Origin: Butyrivibrio sp. INlla14
Lineage (GTDB): Bacteria > Bacillota > Clostridia > Lachnospirales > Lachnospiraceae
Length of the DNA stretch: 64,000 bases
NCBI RefSeq assembly: GCF_900102515.1
Contig: NZ_FMVS01000006.1
Location: 129,199-193,198, forward strand
Reading direction: 5' to 3'
This document shows positions 25,811 through 34,508 of this stretch, piece by piece (within the stretch, counting starts at the first letter, position 1; each line of letters starts with the position of its first letter). A model generated the notes under the pieces. It worked only from the letters and a program-made list of their open reading frames with translations. It made no database searches and was not told the DNA's origin. The position numbers and the translations under genes were made by a program.

Positions 25811-26206
25811 ATGAAAAAGGCAATATTTGGTTTACTGATGGCGATGGTAGTGATGTTGACGGCAGCAGGTGTATCACCTATAACTGTAGAGGCATCCAGT
25901 AAGACTAAAACTTCATATACAACAAAGAGCAGTTCAAGTAAATCTAAGAAAAAAACAAGTAGTTCTTCCAGTAAGAGCAAATCATCTAAGAGCACAAGTA
26001 AGAAGAGTAGCAGTTCTTCAAAGAGTACAACCAAGAAGAGTGGCAAGAAGAGCAGCAGCGATTACTACGGAGCTAAGAATTATAAATCAGCTCAGGACTT
26101 CGCAGATGATAAGTACGAAGAGTTCTACGATTACGAAGATGACTACGAGGATGAAGACGAGGCTTACGACGCTGCAGTAGATTACTGGAATGATTACGAC
26201 GACTAA
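25811..26206 (+). CDS. Secreted Ser/Lys-rich protein with acidic tail
   Basis: Residues 1-28 form a signal peptide (MKKAIFGLLMAMVVMLTAAG, cleavage after VEA). The next 55 residues are low-complexity Ser, Lys and Thr, and the tail from about 90 is Asp, Glu and Tyr rich (FYDYEDDYEDEDEAYD). Such polyampholyte proteins may bind the wall or cations. AAGGAG lies 8 bases upstream. No catalytic domain is seen. Confidence 0.75.
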   Translation: MKKAIFGLLMAMVVMLTAAGVSPITVEASSKTKTSYTTKSSSSKSKKKTSSSSSKSKSSKSTSKKSSSSSKSTTKKSGKKSSSDYYGAKNYKSAQDFADDKYEEFYDYEDDYEDEDEAYDAAVDYWNDYDD

Positions 26207-26282
26207 AACTAAGATAGATTAAGGCAACTGGGGAATGGCATAAAAAATAGCTATTCCTCTTTTTATTTGCGAGGGATTTATT

Positions 26283-26648
26283 ATGTATGATGAGTTTAAT
26301 AATAGTTCTTTTGACCTGGATCATGACGGGAAAATTGATAGTGCTGAAGCTTCGTTTATCGAAGATACATATTATGGGGATCATAACGGCATCTCAACTG
26401 GATTTGATGAGGACGATGATTATGGATTATCTTGTAGAAGAAGTGCTGGATATCGTTCTTCAAATGATACCTATCATGAAATTGATTTTGATAAGTTAAG
26501 AAAAGATGTTAAGCGCGATGAGGCTAGAAGAAATCTAATCGCTATAGGAATACTATTTGCTGTGGCACTTATTGCTCACGATTCTCCTGGAATCATCCTT
26601 TTTGTTGGAGCTATGCTACTATCTGCAAAGATTTCGAGAGTATTTTGA
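26283..26648 (+). CDS. EF-hand-containing small membrane protein
   Basis: A 121-residue protein with a calcium-binding EF-hand loop DLDHDGKIDSAEASF near residues 11-25. A second acidic stretch FDEDDDYG follows, and hydrophobic spans lie at about 84-98 and 100-115. Function unknown. It is preceded by GCGAGGG. It may be co-regulated with the secreted acidic gene upstream. Confidence 0.65.
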   Translation: MYDEFNNSSFDLDHDGKIDSAEASFIEDTYYGDHNGISTGFDEDDDYGLSCRRSAGYRSSNDTYHEIDFDKLRKDVKRDEARRNLIAIGILFAVALIAHDSPGIILFVGAMLLSAKISRVF

Positions 26649-26688
26649 CAAGGTTATTCAAGAACTTGCGGCCTCTCATTTTCTTTGA

Positions 26689-26904
26689 TTTGCCGAAGAT
26701 GGAAAAGAGTATTCAGCAGAAGGAAATAAGCCCTCTAAAAAGGCAGTTGAAGTTAAAGATATACATGGCAGGTACAATACCGATTATGATATTGAGTGGA
26801 CTAGCGATAGCTCTTTTACCGTAGAATGGGAAGTATGGGACGCAACGCATTTTGCGGATGTTGAGATAGAGGGCAGGACTTATACAATCGTAGCTGAAGG
26901 CTAG
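26689..26904 (+). pseudogene. C-terminal remnant of an unknown gene
   Basis: An open frame without a usable start encodes EDGKEYSAEGNKPSK, later DYDIEWTSDSSFTVEWEVWD and FADVEIEGRTYTIVAEG before a stop. It is more protein-like than its alternative frames. The 5' part appears deleted. Confidence 0.4.
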
Positions 26905-26945
26905 GATAAAAGTGCCAGTCACATTAAAGGTAATGGGGTGAACAG

Positions 26946-27512
26946 ATGGGATTGTTTTCTTTTGGAAAGAAAAAAAGTGATGGTTATATTATCAAGGAGA
27001 TCAAAGAGTCTGGTTCAGGACTAATAACAGCTATTACCACATCAAAAAAATGGGGTGAAGACTTTAGGCTGGTGTGCAGATCAGAAGAGCAGATATCTTA
27101 TGCGCTAGGATGTCTGGATTATCTTGATAGTATGCCTTTGGAAGTAGAGAAAAGACTCTGCAAATATCTTGTAAGGTATTATAAGGATTTTGAGCAGTTT
27201 TTAGATGATGAACAGAAGGCTGACATGGGAACAGTAAACGAAGGATCTGTCCTAAAATTTATCAGGATAAAGTCTGTGATAGTTGATGATCATTGCCGCC
27301 GGGATAGAGTTGAGTTCCATATAGAAGGTGGATGCAAATGGGAAGTTGAGCATGGCCTTGAGATCACCATATCTGATGGAAAGATACTGTATGTAGGTGC
27401 ATTTGAAGACTATGGTCCTAACACAAGCAGATTGGCGTATATAATCGAAAAGTATGGATATTATGATCCAGACAAAGACATGAACACTAACTACGTGGAT
27501 AAGGATGCTTGA
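26946..27512 (+). CDS. Hypothetical protein, possible DUF6985-like C-terminus
   Basis: A 188-residue soluble protein. The C-terminal half (VEFHIEGGCKWEVEHGLEIT, then DGKILYVGAFEDYG) resembles small acidic domains found in DUF6985-like proteins, some of which sit in immunity loci; this match is from memory and uncertain. GGGGTG lies just upstream. Confidence 0.5.
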   Translation: MGLFSFGKKKSDGYIIKEIKESGSGLITAITTSKKWGEDFRLVCRSEEQISYALGCLDYLDSMPLEVEKRLCKYLVRYYKDFEQFLDDEQKADMGTVNEGSVLKFIRIKSVIVDDHCRRDRVEFHIEGGCKWEVEHGLEITISDGKILYVGAFEDYGPNTSRLAYIIEKYGYYDPDKDMNTNYVDKDA

Positions 27513-27534
27513 AACTTTTAAATAAGCAGATAGC

Positions 27535-27580
27535 AGTGCCAGTCAGTGCGAACTTTTTCTTCATAGTGACTGGTATCACT
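27535..27580 (+). repeat. AGTGCCAGTC inverted element, copy 2
   Basis: AGTGCCAGTCA and TGACTGG-TAT-CACT form a stem with a bulge around a loop containing CTTTTTCTTC. The copy at 14469-14513 shares most of the sequence. After it (27581-27670) the frame reads like the end of a lost gene (TWGDLNPVTR then AYNRKKEKER). Confidence 0.55.
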
Positions 27581-27670
27581 ACACAAACAGAGACGAACCT
27601 GGGGAGATCTTAATCCAGTAACAAGGAGCGTTCCGAACGCAAAGGCCTACAATCGCAAGAAAGAAAAAGA

Positions 27671-27722
27671 GAGAATCAGCAAAGAATTCAGAGATGGATT
27701 TGGAGCTGATTCTCTTTTTTTA
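27671..27722 (+). terminator. Rho-independent terminator
   Basis: GAGAATCAGC (27671-27680) pairs with GCTGATTCTC (27705-27714), followed by eight T. Confidence 0.85.
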
Positions 27723-27758
27723 TTGGAAATTCATGGATAACACTTGATAAGAGCCTTT

Positions 27759-27839
27759 TAATAAAATGTGAGTGGATAAAATAAAGTGGCTCATAAAATG
27801 TGAGAGATAAATTGAAAGTGCCTCATATTTTGTGATAAT
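27759..27839 (+). promoter_or_regulatory. Repeated AAAATGTGAG boxes upstream of the AAA gene
   Basis: TAATAAAATGTGAG and CATAAAATGTGAG are direct repeats about 30 bp apart, and CCTCATATTTTGTG is an inverted third copy about 24 bp on. The three sites lie just ahead of the ATPase gene and may be an operator. Confidence 0.45.
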
Positions 27840-27859
27840 ATATGTTTGGAGGTAGATAA

Positions 27860-29197
27860 ATGTATTACAGAAGAAAGATTGATGAGTATTTAAAAAATTG
27901 GAAAGCAGATACAGCACACAAGCCTCTTATAGTAAAAGGTGCGAGACAAATTGGTAAGACAGAATCTATCATGCATTTTGCTAAGGAGAACTACGAAAAT
28001 GTTGTGTATATCAATTTCGCCCTAGAGAAAAAATTCATGCATATACTAGCTGATGGGTATGATGTAGAAAGTGTTATCAAGAATATTTCTTTGGCAGATC
28101 CATCTTTTAGATTCATTTCTGGCAAAACTATTATTCTTTTTGATGAAATACAAGAGAATCCGGATGTGGCTACAACCCTTAAGGCTTTTAAGATAGATGG
28201 AAAATATGATGTTATTTGTAGTGGTTCAATGCTTGGGATTAATTATAAAAAGATTCACAGTAATAGTGTTGGAGCAAAGACTGATTATGAAATGCATTCG
28301 ATGGATTTCGAGGAGTTTCTTTGGGCAAAAGGGTATAGTCAGGAGCAGATTGATTCTATCTTAATGCATATGATAGAAAATATGCCTTTTAATGAAAATG
28401 AACTGGCGATTTTTAAGAGCCTATTCTTAGATTATTGTGTGTTGGGCGGAATGCCAGACGTAGTTAAACTTTATATTGAAACAGGTACTTTTTCTGGTAC
28501 GTTGGATGTACAGGAGCAAATTAGGCTTGATTACGAAGAAGATGTGAGAAAATACGCAGAAAGTCTTGATCAGACAAAAATTATTAGTGTGTACAGAAGC
28601 ATCCCTGCGCAGCTTGCCAAAGAGAATAAAAAGTTCCAGTTTAATAAAATTGAGAAGAATGCAAGGTCTAGGGAATATACCGGATGCATTGAATGGCTCA
28701 TCGATGCAGGTGTTATTACAGAATGTAATTGCTTGCAGTTTCCTGAATTGCCACTCAAAGGAAATGTTGAGGAGAGTAAGTATAAACTGTATTATCCGGA
28801 CACTGGATTATTGGTTTCTGCGCTAGATGAGGAGGCACAGGAGGATTTAAGAGTTAACAAGAATCTCGGAGTGTATAAAGGCGCGCTTTATGAGAACTTT
28901 GTTGCTGAGGCATTTGTGAAGCAGGGGCTTGGATTATTCTATTACAAGAAGGAAAATTCTACACTTGAGGAAGATTTCTTTGTAAGAACACAAAATGATT
29001 TGATACCTGTTGAGGTCAAGTCTAATAATGATCAGTCAAAATCATTGTCTACATTGATAAAAAATAAGAACTATGGCGATATCTCTTATGGAATAAAGCT
29101 TGGTGATTTCAATGTTGGTCATGCAAGCAATATTTATACATTTCCATATTTTTGCGCCTTTAAAATTAAAGAGTATTTGAAGAAAAAAGAAATATAG
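27860..29197 (+). CDS. AAA ATPase with DUF4143 C-terminus
   Basis: A 445-residue protein with Walker A GARQIGKTES near residues 27-36, Walker B TIILFDEIQENP near 95, the sensor IICSGS-type VICSGSML, and a C-terminal DUF4143 domain with a PD-(D/E)XK-like core (LEEDFFVRTQNDLIPVEVKS). This family is abundant in gut anaerobes, often as stand-alone genes of unknown role and linked to mobile DNA or toxin-antitoxin-like functions. GGAGG lies 8 bases before the start. Confidence 0.88.
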   Translation: MYYRRKIDEYLKNWKADTAHKPLIVKGARQIGKTESIMHFAKENYENVVYINFALEKKFMHILADGYDVESVIKNISLADPSFRFISGKTIILFDEIQENPDVATTLKAFKIDGKYDVICSGSMLGINYKKIHSNSVGAKTDYEMHSMDFEEFLWAKGYSQEQIDSILMHMIENMPFNENELAIFKSLFLDYCVLGGMPDVVKLYIETGTFSGTLDVQEQIRLDYEEDVRKYAESLDQTKIISVYRSIPAQLAKENKKFQFNKIEKNARSREYTGCIEWLIDAGVITECNCLQFPELPLKGNVEESKYKLYYPDTGLLVSALDEEAQEDLRVNKNLGVYKGALYENFVAEAFVKQGLGLFYYKKENSTLEEDFFVRTQNDLIPVEVKSNNDQSKSLSTLIKNKNYGDISYGIKLGDFNVGHASNIYTFPYFCAFKIKEYLKKKEI

Positions 29198-29344
29198 CAG
29201 AACGCTATTCTCGCTGTAGATATCTTTTTTGATACCTCTGAGCTAGGCAAAAGCAGCTCCCAGTATCTTTTTTTCTCATAAGAACTGCAGGTCCACCTCT
29301 ATGCTACGGTAAAGCATCGCTACTTTCACTGAGATGATATCTGT

Positions 29345-29398
29345 CAAACACTGCTGGCCTTTTGTAAAGCGTAAGCTACTTGGACTGCGGTGTTTTTT
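29345..29398 (+). terminator. Hairpin with T tract in the 320-base gap
   Basis: AACACTGC and GCGGTGTT bracket about 34 bases containing GTAAAGCGTAAGC, followed by TTTTTATG. The gap 29198-29518 holds nothing else I can identify except a TGCTTATTTATACGAATG string that recurs near 35897. Confidence 0.6.
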
Positions 29399-29518
29399 AT
29401 GTTCTGCTTATTTATACGAATGATGGAAATGGTGTGGCAAAAAAATTTAATTTTTGTGAATGTAATTGAAAAAGATGGTGATATGATTAACTAGGGGCGG
29501 TATTAAGGAGGCTACAAA

Positions 29519-29896
29519 ATGTTTTTTATCATGGGAATTTCAGATGGCAGGAAAGACTTTTCTTTTAACCAGTTGATTACTTGCGCCATCTGCGGAAAAT
29601 ACGGACGTTTCAATGTGTTTATGACATATACGGTGTTATCTCTTTTCTTTATTCCAACCATCAAGTGGAACAAGCATTACTACGTGCAGACCAGCTGCTG
29701 TGGAACAGTGTATGAGCTTGATCCGGAGATAGGAAAGGCAATTGCCAGGGGTGAAGAGGTGGAGATTTTGCCAAGTCACTTGACGCAGGTGAGCAGTGGA
29801 AGAGGTTTTACCACAGGTTACAAGAGATGCAGACAGTGCGGGTACGAGACTACTGAGGACTTTGAATTTTGCCCTAAGTGCGGAGTGAGGTTTTAA
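29519..29896 (+). CDS. Zinc-ribbon protein
   Basis: A 125-residue protein with a zinc-ribbon at the C-terminus (CRQCGYETTEDFEFCPKCG) and another CxxC pair near residue 22 (CAICGKYGRF). A hydrophobic stretch TYTVLSLFFIPTIKW lies in between and may touch the membrane. AAGGAGG lies upstream. Similar small zinc-ribbon proteins are common in Clostridia, with unknown role. The next gene begins one base after its stop. Confidence 0.75.
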   Translation: MFFIMGISDGRKDFSFNQLITCAICGKYGRFNVFMTYTVLSLFFIPTIKWNKHYYVQTSCCGTVYELDPEIGKAIARGEEVEILPSHLTQVSSGRGFTTGYKRCRQCGYETTEDFEFCPKCGVRF

Positions 29897-30130
29897 ATGT
29901 GGATAAAGCAGATTTTTGACGGAGATTATGGCTGTGAAGAACTGCAGCCAGGGGAGAAACCAAAGGTTTCAGTAATGCTTGTGGATGTTGCTGGTAATGA
30001 GAAGTTTGTGTCAGTGGAAGATGACTGGCTTACAGAGAATGGATTAAATGTTGGCTCTACGTGGCCATTAGAGGTGACAGCGACTGGTGCCACTACACAT
30101 TTTCTTCAAAAAGTTTTAAGGGAGTTTTAA
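29897..30130 (+). CDS. Hypothetical protein, 77 residues
   Basis: A small acidic soluble protein. The C-terminal residues (TATGATTHF) are encoded by bases that resemble the right arm of the AGTGCCAGTC/GACTGGTACCACT element, so the end of the gene may derive from that repeat. No family is recognised. Confidence 0.5.
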   Translation: MWIKQIFDGDYGCEELQPGEKPKVSVMLVDVAGNEKFVSVEDDWLTENGLNVGSTWPLEVTATGATTHFLQKVLREF

Positions 30131-30203
30131 GGTTCGGATCATATCATGAATACATCAAGAAGAACAAAACTTCTTGATCCCCACACACTTTTTCATAACA
30201 CAT

Positions 30204-30314
30204 AAGGCTGTGCCAAATTGTTCACAGCCTTCCTCCCTTCAACAACCCGCTTATAAAAGGGGGTAAACATAGATGGACTTTGGTGACTCATATAGCGCCA
30301 GAGTTCTTTTTTTT
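30204..30314 (+). terminator. Two hairpins before the AlkZ-related gene
   Basis: AAGGCTGTG (30204-30212) pairs with CACAGCCTT (30223-30231). GGACTTTGGTG (30275-30285) pairs with CGCCAGAGTTC (30296-30306) and is followed by eight T; this second one is a clear terminator. Confidence 0.8.
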
Positions 30315-30353
30315 ATATAATTGGATGAGATGAAAAGATGAGTAGGACAGACA

Positions 30354-31094
30354 ATGGGAAATGAAAACGGAACTTGGATAATGTACGGCGTGGAGTGGGA
30401 TGACCCTGAATGCCTGCATACAGTCCAGGATGCAATTAACTATATAAATGAGGTGGGATTTCTTCCGCTTTTTAAGAATGATATCCCGGGATTTTCGCTG
30501 GAGGAGCGCACTGTTCCTGAGTACTGGTGGTGCGGTGATCCGGAGGTGGACCCATGGGAGTGGCGTGAGATTATCGCCAGGAGCGGAGAAGTGGCTTATG
30601 GCAAGTTCTTTGAGAAGAAGGCTGGGTTCATATCTAAAGAGTGGCTGCCATACTTTGTGAATTACCGAAGGGACGGGTATGACTTTGATGCGCTCTACGA
30701 AGATGGCAAGGCCTCTGCAAGACAGAAGAAGATAATGGATCTCTTTTTAGAGGATCTAATTGATGAGGAATACTATTCCAATGAGCTCAAGGAGAAAGCG
30801 GGATTTGGAAAAGATGGAGCCAAAGGCTTTGACGGAATTATGACAGGCTTACAGATGCAGATGTATCTGTGCGTGCGGGATTTCAGGCAGCGCAAGAACA
30901 AGAAAGGCGAAGCTTACGGCTGGCCTATTGCTATATACGCCACACCTGAGCATTTATGGGGCTTTGATTATGTGAGATCTGCTTATTCAGAGTCTCCGAC
31001 TGAATCTGCCAAGAGGATAGCAAGGCATGTCATGGATGTTTACCCTGTTACCACACCTGAGCAGATGCGCCGTGTCATTGGAATTAAAATGTAA
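30354..31094 (+). CDS. AlkZ-related DNA glycosylase-like protein
   Basis: A 246-residue protein resembling the AlkZ-related family of gut Firmicutes. It has VGFLPLFKNDIPGFSLEERT near residues 34-53, WWCGDPEVDPWEWREIIARS near 58-77, then AYGKFFEKKAGFISKEWLPYF, and a later LQMQMYLCVRDFRQRKNKKG. The family may recognise damaged bases or interstrand crosslinks, although activity is unproven for this branch. It is followed closely by a membrane protein gene. Confidence 0.7.
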   Translation: MGNENGTWIMYGVEWDDPECLHTVQDAINYINEVGFLPLFKNDIPGFSLEERTVPEYWWCGDPEVDPWEWREIIARSGEVAYGKFFEKKAGFISKEWLPYFVNYRRDGYDFDALYEDGKASARQKKIMDLFLEDLIDEEYYSNELKEKAGFGKDGAKGFDGIMTGLQMQMYLCVRDFRQRKNKKGEAYGWPIAIYATPEHLWGFDYVRSAYSESPTESAKRIARHVMDVYPVTTPEQMRRVIGIKM

Positions 31095-31106
31095 TGGAGT
31101 ATTAAT

Positions 31107-31490
31107 TTGATGGAGACGAAATATATAAAATGGCTTAATCTGATACCGCTTATTATGTTCTTCATAGTTGATAAACTGAGAGGAACACTGATCAGCAGGT
31201 ATTTACTGATAATTATTGTAGCCCTCGGATTTATGAATATGTTCCATGCTAAAGGCATGAAAGAGTATGTGATTTCATCGCTGATGCTTGTAGCATCTAC
31301 CGTTGTGGGAATGATTCTTTACACATATTATGACTATTATTTTGTCAGTGCTGATCCTGAGACTCCGATTTTTGGTGCGGCGCTTATGATAGTTTATGGA
31401 TTTATTTCATTTGCTGTCGCTGCAGTTGGAACTGTTGTAGTGGTGGTAAAGGATAGATGTTGTGGCAAAAATAATTTTCTTAAATGGTGA
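31107..31490 (+). CDS. Small integral membrane protein
   Basis: A 127-residue protein with about four hydrophobic spans (MFFIVD, YLLIIIVALGFM, LMLVASTVVGMILYTY, IVYGFISFAVAAVGTVVVVV). No family is recognised. The last codons (CGKNNFLKW) lie in a segment that is duplicated with repeat array 6 near 35930. Confidence 0.6.
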   Translation: MMETKYIKWLNLIPLIMFFIVDKLRGTLISRYLLIIIVALGFMNMFHAKGMKEYVISSLMLVASTVVGMILYTYYDYYFVSADPETPIFGAALMIVYGFISFAVAAVGTVVVVVKDRCCGKNNFLKW

Positions 31491-31534
31491 AATGAGAGAA
31501 TCAGCATAGTTTTCAGAGATGGAATTTCTGGGTC

Positions 31535-31872
31535 CATTGTACGAAAGTGACCTAGAAGTAGAATTTCATGTAAGCCAAAAAATTAGGCGGCTTACACGAA
31601 AGCAACATGTAGGCATAAATTCATATAAGCAAGTATAAAAGAGAAGGAGTGGAAGCTTTACACGAAAGTAGCTGAAAGGCGTAGATTCATATAAGCAAGT
31701 TAAGTATCATAGAACTGGTGCTCTTACACGAAAATAGAAGACATATATAGTTGTGTGTAAGAGAGGACTGAAGTGGCTTTACATGAAAGTAATCAAGAGG
31801 CATGATTTCATGTAAGTCAAGAAAATAGGTGGCTTACACGAAAGTGGTAGTAAGACGTAGTTTCATATAAAC
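31535..31872 (+). repeat. Palindromic 41-nt repeat array 5 (6 units)
   Basis: Units are at 31535-31575, 31590-31630, 31656-31696, 31722-31762, 31777-31817 and 31832-31872. Spacers are 14, 25, 25, 14 and 14 nt. The first unit begins CATTGTACGAAA and the last ends CATATAAAC. Array 6 is a close copy lacking one unit. Confidence 0.9.
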
Positions 31873-32136
31873 AAGATTAAAGAATAAAAAATTGCTGATC
31901 TGATGAAATAAACAAATCCAGATTCGTACTGGTCTATTATTATGTCATTTATATTCGATTATTTAGAAAAAAGGGACTAGTACCAATTTTCTAAAATAGA
32001 GATTGCTTTAATAGTAGTGGCGATAAGTCAATTTCAATGCCAACAATATCCAATTTCTTCTTACGACGATGTTACATTATGGAATGAATGATAGTGATGA
32101 TAACTGGAATTCTTTAAAAGATGTATCTGAATAAAA
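31873..32136 (+). other. Intergenic sequence without a recognisable gene
   Basis: This stretch is AT-rich. It contains GTACTGGTCTATTATTATG, which also occurs right after the second xpt hairpin (4944-4962). No open frame, RNA gene or promoter stands out. Confidence 0.5.
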
Positions 32137-32187
32137 ACTATTCCTGCCGCTCGTGAAGCATAAGCCACGTAAAGTGAAATTGTAGTT
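32137..32187 (+). repeat. CGCTCGTGAAGC hairpin element, copy 2
   Basis: It carries the same core as copies at 11716 and 35826 (CCTGCCGCTCGTGAAGC then ATAAGCCACGTAAAGTG). It sits about 70 bases before the DUF6796-like pair. Confidence 0.65.
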
Positions 32188-32257
32188 AGCAATGACTAAC
32201 AAAAAGAGTTATAATGACTATGTACACTGATTTAATATGCTCTTAGGGAGGCAAGTT

Positions 32258-32932
32258 ATGAAGTCAAAACAAAGAATATTATTTGGGTGTTATGCAATGG
32301 TACTTGCTATTATTGGGGACTATCTGCTTGGATACGGTACAATTGGCACAACATCAGATCCGGATGCCTATATGGGTATATCCTGGAATGTGGTTCCTGA
32401 TTGGAGATATGCAGTATCATCAATCCTCGGGTTTTTGTGTGCAGCGATGTTTGCCTATGCTGCAACAGAACTAATGAGGGTTATGGAGAAAGAATATAAT
32501 TTAAAGGATTCCAAACTATACAAGCTTTTCAAGGTTGCCAACTGGGGAGGAATTTTGTATTTTGCCTTCATTCATATAGGCATATGCATCTTGCCGGTTG
32601 TTTTTAATGCAGGAATGGAAGCAACGGGCGATATTGAAGCATCTGTCGGCATGGCGATCAGGGTTTTGAAAAGTGAGCTGATTCCATTGCTGGCCGGTTT
32701 TGTGGTCTGCGATCTGTTTGTGACTATAGGATGGATTGGAATGATTATTAAGGGTATGCTTCCTGTTAAAAAATGGATGATCATATGTTGCCCTGTTTTT
32801 GGAGTACTTTTCGGAAACTTACTTAATTTGATATCAGAAGGTCTGGACTCTGGGACAGAATCACTGGGTTGGCTCATGTTGTATTTGGTTTGTGCACTAT
32901 CTCTTACAGATAAGAAAAGGTCAATTAAATGA
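32258..32932 (+). CDS. DUF6796-like membrane protein, first copy
   Basis: A polytopic protein of 224 residues with about six hydrophobic spans. The pattern AIIGDYLLGYGTIG near the N-terminus and WRYAVSSILGF near residue 55 recurs in the next gene, so the two are paralogues. The ATG at 32258 follows GGGAGG; the in-frame start at 32237 overlaps that site. Function unknown. It overlaps its paralogue by four bases (ATGA). Confidence 0.65.
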   Translation: MKSKQRILFGCYAMVLAIIGDYLLGYGTIGTTSDPDAYMGISWNVVPDWRYAVSSILGFLCAAMFAYAATELMRVMEKEYNLKDSKLYKLFKVANWGGILYFAFIHIGICILPVVFNAGMEATGDIEASVGMAIRVLKSELIPLLAGFVVCDLFVTIGWIGMIIKGMLPVKKWMIICCPVFGVLFGNLLNLISEGLDSGTESLGWLMLYLVCALSLTDKKRSIK

Positions 32933-33624
32933 AGCTGACAAAAAAACAATTGAATCTCATCTTGGGACTGCTTGGCTGCCTTTGCTTTGGCGGAGGGGAT
33001 TGGCTAATGATGTATGCAGATCCGACATTTGAAGGAAATTTAGAATGGCTGACGATTGGAACGGTTGCAATACCTCAGTGGAGATACAAGCTGGCAATGC
33101 TGCTTGCCTTTCCGGGAGTCATTCTCTATGGTGCTGCTCTTTTTGCAGTACAAGAATACATAACAGATGAGAAGAAGAAAAAAGTGTATCATTATCTGAA
33201 TGCTTTTGGACTTACACCATGGATTGCGCTTCATCTGATCTATGTGGTGATCTTAAGTCTGTTTGCATGGCTTAACAGTAACGGATTTTCAGATGATGCA
33301 TTGCTGATTTGTGAGTCACTGTTTACCAACTTCGCTTGGCTGATTTCTGTAAGTGAAGGCATCATGCTACCGGTCTTTATTTACTGGTTTTATGTTCAGA
33401 TTACCGGTAACACAGTGTTTAAAAAAGGAATGGCTTTTACCAACGTGCTTTTGATATTTGGGATTCTTAAGGTAATTTCTATGTTGATGCCACAAAGCGC
33501 TTTTCGTATAGCCTTTACGAATGGACTCATGAGTGAGAGCATGATTATCTGGTTTTTGTTTGTATATTTGGAAATCGGGAGAAAACATGGCAGTAAAGAT
33601 GCAGATCATAAAAACAACCTTTAA
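32929..33624 (+). CDS. DUF6796-like membrane protein, second copy
   Basis: A 231-residue paralogue of the preceding protein (GGGDWLMMYADPTFEG, then PQWRYKLAMLLAFPG), also with about six spans. Overlapping start and stop codons imply coupled translation, and the pair may form a heterodimer in the membrane. No catalytic motif is seen. Confidence 0.65.
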   Translation: MKLTKKQLNLILGLLGCLCFGGGDWLMMYADPTFEGNLEWLTIGTVAIPQWRYKLAMLLAFPGVILYGAALFAVQEYITDEKKKKVYHYLNAFGLTPWIALHLIYVVILSLFAWLNSNGFSDDALLICESLFTNFAWLISVSEGIMLPVFIYWFYVQITGNTVFKKGMAFTNVLLIFGILKVISMLMPQSAFRIAFTNGLMSESMIIWFLFVYLEIGRKHGSKDADHKNNL

Positions 33625-33683
33625 AAGGCATAATGTGATAAGTCGTAAAAGCTGTAGAATAGCCTATAAAGCTGTGATATCAT

Positions 33684-33722
33684 ATGGCATATGCTTACTC
33701 TTTTAGTAAGTATGTGCCATTT
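33684..33722 (+). terminator. Hairpin after the membrane protein pair
   Basis: GGCATATGCTTACT and AGTAAGTATGTGCC pair with one bulge around CTTTT. The T tract is weak (ATTTATG). Confidence 0.55.
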
Positions 33723-33763
33723 ATGCTTGGCATGAAATGATAATCAGTAGGAGGCTAGAATTT

Positions 33764-34024
33764 ATGGATACTAATAAGATATGGCTGATTTTATCTGGAA
33801 GTGTAGAGCAGTCAAATAATAAGAATTACAAGGATAAGGTTGGGGTGGTTTCTGTGGTATATGCATCTGCTGATGAAACCAAAGTAAGACAGCACTTGGA
33901 AATTTTACAGAAAGAAAACCCTGAAGTTTTCTATATGCAATATGAAGTGCCTATGGATGTGAAACTTACAGAATTATCGCATTATCCTTCTATAGAAATA
34001 ACTAAAGAAGATCTGGAGGGATGA
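33764..34024 (+). CDS. Hypothetical protein, 86 residues
   Basis: A soluble protein (WLILSGSVEQSNNKNYKDKV, later EVPMDVKLTELSHYPSIEI). GGAGG lies 11 bases before the ATG at 33764; the earlier in-frame ATG at 33737 lacks such a site. No family is recognised. It is followed by acetyltransferase debris. Confidence 0.55.
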   Translation: MDTNKIWLILSGSVEQSNNKNYKDKVGVVSVVYASADETKVRQHLEILQKENPEVFYMQYEVPMDVKLTELSHYPSIEITKEDLEG

Positions 34025-34029
34025 CTTGA

Positions 34030-34297
34030 ATGAATATTTTGGAAGGAGAACACATAGTACTTCGTAAGGCAAAAGAAGATGCAATTGACAGATGCCACAG
34101 GAGTATGGAGCTTCAAAAAAGATCATTATGCTTATTTTGTTGCAGATAAAGAATCGGATGAGGCATTTGGTCTTTGCGCAATAAAAGAAACTGAGCCGGG
34201 ACATCTAAGAAAGTTGCAGAGTATTTTGTCTTTGAGTATGACCATACTTAAGATAGTATGGGTGATTTTGCTGATTTTTCTAAGTATGCTATTGTAA
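34030..34297 (+). pseudogene. GNAT acetyltransferase remnant
   Basis: The frame from 34030 begins MNILEGEHIVLRKAKED, a typical RimJ/RimL-type start, and stops after 39 residues. A second frame from about 34110 continues with KKDHYAYFVADKESDEAFGLCAI, the central strand of such enzymes. The middle of the gene is deleted and the frame shifted, so no active acetyltransferase is made. Confidence 0.65.
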
Positions 34298-34392
34298 AGT
34301 GTAAGACCTGTGGCAAAGTATACAGGGTTAATAAAAACTCAGGATATAGAACATCGTTCTTTAAGTGGACCGTAAGTCAGGATAATAACTGA
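34258..34392 (+). pseudogene. CxxC small ORF, probably the end of a broken gene
   Basis: It encodes MGDFADFSKYAIVKCKTCGK and ends after 44 residues. Codons before its ATG in the same frame read VAEYFVFEYDHT then a stop, so a single stop codon interrupts a longer gene whose C-terminus held a CKTCG zinc-type pair. Confidence 0.4.
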
Positions 34393-34508
34393 AAAACATG
34401 CGCGAGTACTACAAATGAACATGGTAATTACCGATAAGTACTAATATAATAGAAGAGGGGGTCTGTCCCGCCTGACTGCCCATGATAATGGAAACGAGGT
34501 GATTAAAT

